A stretch of 28,506 bases of DNA, taken from positions 1 to 28,506 of the IMG/VR virus record IMGVR_UViG_3300009106_000021; one strand, given 5' to 3'. The position numbers were made by a program, and so were the translations under genes. Origin of the DNA: a virus. The notes under the pieces were generated by a model. It was not told the DNA's origin. It was given only the letters and a program-made list of their open reading frames with translations, and searched no databases. Shown here one piece after another: positions 24,105 to 28,506 of the stretch (the first letter of the stretch is position 1; every line of letters starts with the position of its first letter).

Positions 24105-24683
24105 TTATGTAAAAGTATCTAATACAATCTTCAAGAACTTATCTCTATCAAAGTTCAAGAAAGGTTGATATTTAGTTACCTTTCTATAGATGTCCGGCCA
24201 CAGTATTGTTTCCGTAATCTTCCCGTTAGCATCTTCAATGAAACCTGTTAATGCATTAAGGATACACACTGTCTCTATCGACACTGTATCTTCCAAGTAT
24301 TTATTTATAATGATTGGATAGTTATCTTTATACATTCCTATCAAACCATCTAAACTATACTCAGAAAGTTCTTGTAGCTCATTCTTAAAGTTATAAGATA
24401 AGCTTTCTATTCGTTTAAGATAATCGGTGTATACATCTTCATCTCTAATCATATCACCTGACCATTTGTTGCCAGCTAACTGATGAGCCGCGAAGTAACC
24501 CATTACCTCTTCTTTAGTTTTAAATCGTTTTCCAATTTTTGTTAATTGATACTTATCAGGTCTACCCCAATAAGTCTTTTGGTTCACTCTAGTTTTAAAA
24601 TGATATTTAAAAGCATCATATTTACTATTAAAGTGCATATTAATAGCGTGAGCTATTGTAAAGGTATCATATCCATCCATCAT
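24105..24683 (-). CDS. 59: Helicase loader gp59
   Basis: This 192-residue protein (T4 gp59 is 217) sits between gp33 and gp32, as in T4. Its N-terminal part has MHFNSKYDAFKYHFKTRV, then GRPDKYQLTKIGKRFKTKEE, similar to the KYDVIKYNW and RRDKYFFQKLSEKY words of T4 gp59. A C-terminal helical half follows (SIETVCILNALTGFIED, YRKVTKYQPFLNFD). Gp59 binds gp32 and fork DNA and loads the gp41 helicase. There is no Shine-Dalgarno. A sigma70-like promoter lies so close that the transcript would start about at the ATG. The start could be the first ATG (24683) or the next codon, also ATG. Confidence 0.88.
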   Translation of the reverse strand: MMDGYDTFTIAHAINMHFNSKYDAFKYHFKTRVNQKTYWGRPDKYQLTKIGKRFKTKEEVMGYFAAHQLAGNKWSGDMIRDEDVYTDYLKRIESLSYNFKNELQELSEYSLDGLIGMYKDNYPIIINKYLEDTVSIETVCILNALTGFIEDANGKITETILWPDIYRKVTKYQPFLNFDRDKFLKIVLDTFT

Positions 24684-24690
24684 ATATTAT

Positions 24691-24719
24691 ATTATAACAC
24701 AAAACACACCAAAAGTAAA
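24691..24719 (-). promoter_or_regulatory. sigma70-like promoter for gp59-gp32
   Basis: On the minus strand TTTACT (24719-24714), a 17-base spacer and TATAAT (24696-24691) form a near-consensus promoter between gp33 and gp59. Start of transcription would be at about 24684, immediately before the gp59 ATG at 24683. A second TATAAT overlaps the first downstream. Confidence 0.7.
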
Positions 24720-24722
24720 CCC

Positions 24723-24956
24723 CTAAATCGGTAAAGTATATGAATTAGATCCATGAAGCATATTTAACTCTCTTGCTTCATATTCAATTCGCTCGATTAG
24801 TTCTTTTGATACTAACTTCTTAGCATCTCTTAAGTCCAATTCATTTTCATCACATAATTGAATAATGGCTTCCATATAATCACACCCTTTATGGGTACGA
24901 ACATATACCTCAACCATTCTACTAAAACTTTTCTTATTAATATCTTCTATTTGCAT
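24723..24956 (-). CDS. 33: Late-transcription co-activator gp33
   Basis: This 77-residue protein is shorter than T4 gp33 (112) but shows the pattern I associate with gp33 of marine T4-like phages: DYMEAIIQLCDENELDLRDA, then KKLVSKELIERIEYEARELN, all helical. In T4 gp33 binds the beta-flap of host RNA polymerase and couples it to the sliding clamp and gp55 at late promoters. The gene order 33-59-32 agrees with T4. Its ATG overlaps the end of the 365-aa gene upstream. The last residues SNSYTLPI may be the clamp-binding tail. The TATAAATA boxes elsewhere in the window are its likely targets. Confidence 0.75.
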   Translation of the reverse strand: MQIEDINKKSFSRMVEVYVRTHKGCDYMEAIIQLCDENELDLRDAKKLVSKELIERIEYEARELNMLHGSNSYTLPI

Positions 24957-26044
24957 TGTAATATTACCATATTTTCGTTTACCCTTCCATTAGCTTTTTT
25001 AGGTTTTGTTGTTAGTTTATCTATCTCTTTATCAATTTGTTTCACACTCTTTTTAAGAATGATTGGAATAAGATCATTTGGTTTTCTCAATGTAATTTTA
25101 ACAGAGGATGCTTGATCAAATCCCTTAATGGTAGAACCTGACACAGTCATACCATCTGGGCTCATAGAATGTAGAACAGTTAATTCTTTATTCTTTGTAT
25201 TAAATAAGTATATATGCATTGAAGTAGGTACCTTCAATGGGTTAATAGAAGTCAATTTATATTCTGAATTCTGTTTTTGGTATTTAAGCTTAGCGACCTG
25301 TTTATCCGCACCTTTAATCTTTTTGATTGTTACCTTTCGTGTGGCCTTCTTCGAGGCTTTAAACGACGCTACATCCTCAACAAATCCTTCCAGGATCTTA
25401 ACTCTACCTTGTACTTCTTTACGGGTTAAATGTTTATAACACTCAAGGATATATTCATCCTTTGCTAAGAACAAGTTGTAATCATTCAGGTATTCATTTA
25501 TCCAACCCTCAATTTCCTCAAAGCGTTTAATATCATGAACTTGCATTTGTTTGTATAAATTAATCTTTAATGGTTTACCACCTTCTAACCAACTATCTTC
25601 AAGTAAATAAAGATCTTCCATAACAGTATCAAGAACCTTTTGTTTCATTCTCATTTGAGGTGTAATAACAAATTTAGTTGCTTTTGCTTTTGTTTCAGCC
25701 AGAGCAGCATCAATAAGTGCTTGACCTGGTGCAATAAGAGTGTTAAACTTCTTTGTTAGGTAATCAATAGCATTACTATAATTATCTGGAAACTCCATGT
25801 CTAATTGATGCCAATAACATATCGCGGCAATGTGGGAATAACTATATTCATATTTGGGATTGGCCAGAATAGCCTTAGCGTCATCCTTACTCCAATTCTT
25901 TTTAACAAAGTTCTTTGTTACTTCAAGTGCATCCTTTACATCAACATCATAATGGAAATACATCTTGAACATATCCCATCCTTTATCAAGAGGTGCACCT
26001 GCAATGCCAACCTTTTGCCTACGTTGTATATGTTTCTTAGCCAT
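24947..26044 (-). CDS. Conserved-looking basic protein of unknown function, 365 aa
   Basis: I do not recognise a family. The N-terminal 130 residues are helical and include WDMFKMYFHYDVDVKDAL, KNWSKDDAKAILA, and SYSHIAAICYWHQLDMEFP. The middle (about 230-265) is very rich in Lys (KASKKATRKVTIKKIKGADK), suggesting nucleic-acid or surface contact. The C-terminal part looks beta-rich (TSMHIYLFNTKNKELTVLH, and TVSGSTIKGFDQASSVKITL), then ends with a Lys-rich helix. It lies between a short gene and gp33 and overlaps both, within a sigma70-promoter operon for replication and late-transcription genes. A role in replication or transcription is plausible from place only. Confidence 0.7.
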   Translation of the reverse strand: MAKKHIQRRQKVGIAGAPLDKGWDMFKMYFHYDVDVKDALEVTKNFVKKNWSKDDAKAILANPKYEYSYSHIAAICYWHQLDMEFPDNYSNAIDYLTKKFNTLIAPGQALIDAALAETKAKATKFVITPQMRMKQKVLDTVMEDLYLLEDSWLEGGKPLKINLYKQMQVHDIKRFEEIEGWINEYLNDYNLFLAKDEYILECYKHLTRKEVQGRVKILEGFVEDVASFKASKKATRKVTIKKIKGADKQVAKLKYQKQNSEYKLTSINPLKVPTSMHIYLFNTKNKELTVLHSMSPDGMTVSGSTIKGFDQASSVKITLRKPNDLIPIILKKSVKQIDKEIDKLTTKPKKANGRVNENMVILQCK

Positions 26045-26393
26045 AGTTTTCCTTATTCATAGTATCGTGTGCAATGTCTATTAAGCCTGAGTTGGCCCAA
26101 TCCTGTGCGTTTTCCTCATCACTTCCATACATCACTTCAGGTGAATAAGCACCACCATCACCCCATTTAGCAGGTTTAGTGTTATTTAACTTATTCATTA
26201 ATTTATCAATTTTTCTTTCTTCAATAGTTCTTTTATCTTTAGAGTTTCTTAATAGTTCATTAATTAAGTCTTCATCTTCAATTACAGCATGTGCAGCCAT
26301 AGAAATAGGAAGCTTAGAAGTTTTTGTCATATTTCTAATTCTTGCTTCATATTGTAATTTTTCTCTTCTTGACATTCCAGTAGTTGCACCCAT
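26037..26393 (-). CDS. Unknown protein, 118 aa, start at 26393
   Basis: The frame is open further upstream to an ATG at 26456, but that would lie upstream of the promoter at 26424-26452. The ATG at 26393 has AAGGAA seven bases before it and is the likely start, giving 118 residues beginning MGATTGMSRREKLQYEARI. The protein is charged and helical (EERKIDKLMNKLNN near residue 60-75) with an acidic C-terminus (GSDEENAQDWANSG). No known motif was seen. It is first in the operon leading to the 365-aa protein and gp33, and its stop overlaps the next gene's start. Confidence 0.72.
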   Translation of the reverse strand: MGATTGMSRREKLQYEARIRNMTKTSKLPISMAAHAVIEDEDLINELLRNSKDKRTIEERKIDKLMNKLNNTKPAKWGDGGAYSPEVMYGSDEENAQDWANSGLIDIAHDTMNKENYG

Positions 26394-26423
26394 TTTATTT
26401 CCTTTTTTATTTTGTATATGTAT

Positions 26424-26452
26424 ATTATAACATAAAAGTGTTGAAAAGTAAA
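26424..26452 (-). promoter_or_regulatory. sigma70-like promoter upstream of the 118-aa gene
   Basis: On the minus strand TTTACT (26452-26447), a 17-base spacer and TATAAT (26429-26424) are followed by a TATACATATACAAAATA leader and the AAGGAAATAAA ribosome binding site. The 32-base leader/-10 stretch is identical to the one upstream of the HNH gene. Confidence 0.78.
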
Positions 26453-26483
26453 CCATTTTATCGTTTACTTTTCATCTATTTGT

Positions 26484-26512
26484 GGATACCTTTTTGTATC
26501 CCATAGGGATAC
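26484..26512 (-). repeat. Alternative-hairpin repeat, copy 1
   Basis: The plus strand has GGATAC(C)TTTTTGTATCCC ATA GGGATAC. GTATCCC (26496-26502) can pair with GGATAC on its left (loop CTTTTT) or with GGGATAC on its right (loop ATA), but not both. It begins inside the TAG stop of the GIY-YIG gene and lies before the next promoter. It could be an attenuator, processing site or dyad operator. There is no U tract after either stem, so a plain terminator is less likely. Confidence 0.7.
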
Positions 26513-27181
26513 CTATCCTTTAGTGAAGTCACCCCATAATTCCATAGCTTCTTCAAGGTTTTTAACAGACCATGAAATAGTTTTCTTATTATCTGTAATT
26601 GGTTCATACCCATTATCAATAAGATTTTTAGAAAAAGCATCTCTCCAATCATCAGTTACATTTTTACCCCAAATCGAAACAGACACTCCATCAGAGTCTA
26701 CATATATTTTAAATGCCCTGCGTTCCTTATCGGATGATTCAACATAAAAAGATGATTTACGAGCAACAATCACAGCGACATTACCATATGATTCAAGTTG
26801 ATCTCTTAACTCATTACATTCAACAAAGAAATTTCTTTTAGATTCTTCATACTCATTAAATAGAAAATTTAGTTTACTCATTTCAAAACACTCCTTATAG
26901 TGACCAGCGACTTTATTGTCTGCCACATTATCATCATCATGTAGGTCATACCTACTAATTAAAAAAGATTCAAGCAATAAACTTGGTTTATTTTCAAATC
27001 GTTCTAAGTTCTTACCTAGTATATGTAGATCATCAAGGTCATATCCCTTTGTTTTAATATGAGACATACCTCGTTTACCAACACCTTTACCAACATAGAC
27101 CATTTTGCCTGTGTTAGGATCTAAATATGTGTAAACATATTCACCTAAGGTATCAAAGAATTCTTGACTTGGTTTTTTCAT
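26513..27181 (-). CDS. GIY-YIG endonuclease
   Basis: This 222-residue protein has a GIY-YIG nuclease domain at its N-terminus: EYVYTYLDP (YVY at 15-17), then MVYVGKG (29-33), Arg37 and His41 in GKRGMSHI, and a conserved Glu71 in LLESFLI. The order matches the catalytic tyrosines, Arg and metal-binding Glu of the family, close to the variant with VYVGKG and a following R...H. The C-terminal 140 residues have no motif I know and may bind DNA. The gene starts on the HNH gene's stop (TAATG), with GGAG upstream, so the two are probably translated together. A freestanding homing endonuclease is likely; a general phage nuclease is also possible. Confidence 0.82.
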   Translation of the reverse strand: MKKPSQEFFDTLGEYVYTYLDPNTGKMVYVGKGVGKRGMSHIKTKGYDLDDLHILGKNLERFENKPSLLLESFLISRYDLHDDDNVADNKVAGHYKECFEMSKLNFLFNEYEESKRNFFVECNELRDQLESYGNVAVIVARKSSFYVESSDKERRAFKIYVDSDGVSVSIWGKNVTDDWRDAFSKNLIDNGYEPITDNKKTISWSVKNLEEAMELWGDFTKG

Positions 27182-27606
27182 TATTTATCTCCATGATAAT
27201 GAATGTATGATAGTTTTCTATTCTCTTCACGTGTAACCAATTCTAGATTAGATGGATGAAAGTTAGTATTATCATGGTCAATATGATGAACTTCAAATGC
27301 CTGTCTTGCTATATTTTGTATTGACTTAGGTGTTCTTTCCCATTCATCAGCATCAATACTTGCGGGAAATTTAATAGTTGGATTTAATGTATAAAATACT
27401 GCAATATGAACTTGGATAGTTTTTTTATCATCTAACGTAACTGAAGGATATGCTTTACCACCTGTAGTAAGCATTCTAGGTTCTTTACCTTTAAAAGACC
27501 ATATGTCACCTGTATCATTATCGACACCATAATCATTATATTCTTTAAGATTAGTTCTTAAAGGGCTTTTTATAATAATTGGTTTAATGTTATTTTCGTT
27601 TTTCAT
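27181..27606 (-). CDS. HNH homing endonuclease with NUMOD4-like N-terminus
   Basis: This 141-residue protein ends in an HNH motif: EVHHIDHDNTNFHPSNLEL, then VTREENR, with His107, His108, Asp110, Asn120 and Asn127 in the usual pattern. The N-terminal part (EYNDYGVDNDTGDIWSF, then TLDDKKTIQVHIAVFYTLNP) resembles the NUMOD4/HNH_3 arrangement of phage homing endonucleases, where the first part binds DNA. It is complete and has a strong ribosome binding site (AAAAAAGGAGTTAC) and its own sigma70-like promoter. It cuts DNA to spread itself into related genomes lacking the gene. It shares its transcript with the GIY-YIG gene downstream, which is unusual as the two nuclease types are unrelated. Confidence 0.88.
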   Translation of the reverse strand: MKNENNIKPIIIKSPLRTNLKEYNDYGVDNDTGDIWSFKGKEPRMLTTGGKAYPSVTLDDKKTIQVHIAVFYTLNPTIKFPASIDADEWERTPKSIQNIARQAFEVHHIDHDNTNFHPSNLELVTREENRKLSYIHYHGDK

Positions 27607-27639
27607 TTTGTAACTCCTTTTTTTATTTTGTATATGTAT

Positions 27640-27669
27640 ATTATAACATAACTAAGCCAAAAGTGTAAA
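27640..27669 (-). promoter_or_regulatory. sigma70-like promoter for the HNH/GIY-YIG pair
   Basis: On the minus strand TTTACA (27669-27664), an 18-base spacer and TATAAT (27645-27640) are followed by the same TATACATATACAAAATAAAA leader as the promoter at 26424-26452. Transcription should begin near 27633, leaving a short leader before the ATG at 27606. Confidence 0.75.
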
Positions 27670-27687
27670 GAGTTTTGCAACTAAATA

Positions 27688-27718
27688 GGGATACCTTTTT
27701 GTATCCCCAAAGGGATAC
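27688..27718 (-). repeat. Alternative-hairpin repeat, copy 2
   Basis: The plus strand has GGGATAC (27688-27694), CTTTTT, GTATCCC (27701-27707), then CAAA and GGGATAC (27712-27718). It is nearly the same as the copy at 26484-26512 and likewise touches the TAG stop of the upstream gene (27719-27721) and precedes a sigma70-like promoter. The middle arm can pair with either neighbour. Confidence 0.7.
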
Positions 27719-27976
27719 CTATGTTTTGTATATAGATAGTATGTGTTCTTCAAATGCTTCAACCTTTTCAATTCGGTTTGGCCATTTGATATATTCCTTT
27801 TCAGGGTTTGACTTTAAATTATTTAATAAAGGAACAATTGCATTGTATAACTTATCAAGTTTGTCTTGTGCAGAGTCAAAGTTACTAGAACTTTGTTCAA
27901 CAACTTTATTCAGGTGCTGTACAGAGTCTAACTCATCCTCATCAACGAGGGTAAAACCAAAGTCAAAATCAGGCAT
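27719..27976 (-). CDS. Small unknown protein, 85 aa
   Basis: This acidic, helical protein begins MPDFDFGFTLVDEDELDSVQ and contains a long amphipathic helix (about residues 22-52: NKVVEQSSSNFDSAQDKLDK and on). It has no cysteine and no motif I recognise. A good ribosome binding site (AAGGAGTTATCAT) precedes the ATG, which overlaps the end of the 76-aa gene upstream. The stop codon leads straight into the hairpin repeat. It belongs to a set of small phage genes of early-type organisation. Confidence 0.7.
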   Translation of the reverse strand: MPDFDFGFTLVDEDELDSVQHLNKVVEQSSSNFDSAQDKLDKLYNAIVPLLNNLKSNPEKEYIKWPNRIEKVEAFEEHILSIYKT

Positions 27977-28199
27977 ATGATAACTCCTTAATTCCTAGTG
28001 TCCAATTTTCGGCAGCGTCCTCAACATATTGTAATGACTTAAACTTAAAGTCTTCGGTCGCTAAGCGAATACCATCTTTATCCTTATATGTAATAGAAAA
28101 GAATGAATGATCACCATCCATCTCTGTAATTACTCTATAAATTTTAGCTACGGCTCCATCTTCTTTATAGTATTCACTTATTAGTTTTGTATTTTTCAT
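27969..28199 (-). CDS. Small unknown protein, 76 aa
   Basis: The sequence runs MKNTKLISEYYKEDGAVAKI, then YRVITEMDGDHSFFSITYK and VEDAAENWTLGIKEL. It resembles small conserved proteins of T4-like marine phages with a short beta-sheet and a final helix, but I know no function. A ribosome binding site (AAGGAGTTAT) precedes the ATG. The gene overlaps the metallopeptidase-like gene upstream and the 85-aa gene downstream, so the three are one transcript. Confidence 0.7.
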   Translation of the reverse strand: MKNTKLISEYYKEDGAVAKIYRVITEMDGDHSFFSITYKDKDGIRLATEDFKFKSLQYVEDAAENWTLGIKELSYA

Positions 28200-28503
28200 A
28201 TAACTCCTTTTCTAGTTTATTAGCTTCATCTTCACAAAAATGTTCATCCCCTCTACATGATTGTCTAACATGAACCATTTCATGACACATTGTTAATATC
28301 TTTTTATCATTAGATAATGTTTCTTCTATTTCTATATCTATTTCATTACCAAATGCTAAATCATATGTCCATCCCATAGCATTATCATGTTTAAGACAAC
28401 ATTCATTAATAATAACTCTTACATTATATTGGTCAACACCTAATTCTTTAGCACAGAATAAGGCAACATCACCTAATAAAGCATTTGTTGTAGTTAAGTT
28501 CAC
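28174..28503 (-). CDS. Small HExxH metallopeptidase-like protein, GTG start
   Basis: This 109-residue protein has a zinc-peptidase motif HEMVH at 74-78 (ILTMCHEMVHVRQ) and a Glu-rich EDEANKLEKEL segment 13 residues later, which could supply the third ligand (Glu93). This layout resembles minimal M48/SprT-type peptidases found in phages. The start is the GTG at 28503, because an in-frame TAA stands directly before it (28504-28506) and no ATG occurs until residue 43. It may cleave a host or phage protein, but its target is not apparent. The gene is complete. It heads the three-gene group of small proteins in the window. Confidence 0.75.
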   Translation of the reverse strand: MNLTTTNALLGDVALFCAKELGVDQYNVRVIINECCLKHDNAMGWTYDLAFGNEIDIEIEETLSNDKKILTMCHEMVHVRQSCRGDEHFCEDEANKLEKELYEKYKTNK

Positions 28504-28506
28504 TTA

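Noticed and set aside
24087-24113. Possible promoter for gp32 (TTTACA, 15 bp, TATACA)
   Set aside because: The spacer is two bases too short and the -10 is imperfect; gp32 can be read from the gp59 promoter.
26394-26456. Longer start (ATG 26456) for the 118-aa gene
   Set aside because: The added 21 codons would overlap the TTTACT-17-TATAAT promoter, and ATG 26393 has a well-placed ribosome binding site.
1-28506. tRNA genes, CRISPR arrays, integrase or attachment sites
   Set aside because: No cloverleaf-like segment, no regularly spaced direct repeats of CRISPR type, and no recombinase motif was seen; I could not run a dedicated search.

Overview
The window is a piece of a T4-like myovirus genome. 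It is AT-rich, tightly packed, and dominated by baseplate and tail genes on the minus strand. The proteins match the T4 baseplate set (gp48, gp53, gp27, gp5, PAAR/gp5.4, gp25, gp6, gp7, gp8) and T4 replication and late-transcription genes (gp32, gp59, gp33). The tail-fibre-like proteins and the very large DUF4815-type protein are of the kind seen in marine T4-like phages of cyanobacteria and SAR11/Pelagibacter. The low GC and missing photosynthesis genes fit a SAR11-type or similar marine host, but the host is an inference; nothing in the window names it.

Layout. (1) 1-18360, minus strand: a late operon read right to left: gp48, gp53, gp27, gp5, PAAR, gp25, gp6, gp7, gp8, a 1655-aa DUF4815-type structural protein, a 64-aa coiled-coil protein, a 478-aa fibre-like protein, an Ig-like small protein, a 70-aa protein, and a repeat-rich fibre-like protein that runs off the left edge. 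Most junctions are ATGA or TAATG overlaps, which suggests translational coupling. (2) 18361-18412: a divergent late-promoter region with TATAAATA boxes on both strands. (3) 18413-23133, plus strand: gp4 head-completion nuclease, a gp2-like protein, a gp54/tube-family protein, a gp26/gp51-family hub chaperone, a short -1-frame extension, and a tape-measure protein. (4) About 23138-23165: a hairpin terminator facing the minus-strand genes. (5) 23196-28503, minus strand: gp32, gp59, gp33, two unrecognised proteins, a GIY-YIG and an HNH endonuclease side by side, and three small genes including an HExxH metallopeptidase-like protein.

How it works together. Region 1 builds the baseplate wedges, hub, spike and fibres. 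Region 3 completes the head, starts the tube, chaperones the hub and sets tail length. Region 5 carries recombination/replication factors plus gp33, the co-activator for late promoters. The TATAAATA boxes in regions 1-3 are the expected gp33-dependent targets, while the region 5 genes have sigma70-like promoters (TTTACW, 17-18 bp, TATAAT).

Most notable points. (a) A T7 slippery run just before the stop of the hub chaperone leads into a 59-codon -1 frame that ends two bases before the tape-measure gene, the classic place for tail-chaperone frameshifting. (b) Four late genes have TATAAATA only 4-5 nt before the ATG and no Shine-Dalgarno, so their late transcripts would be leaderless or nearly so. 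(c) The HNH/GIY-YIG pair is bracketed by two copies of a hairpin-plus-promoter module.
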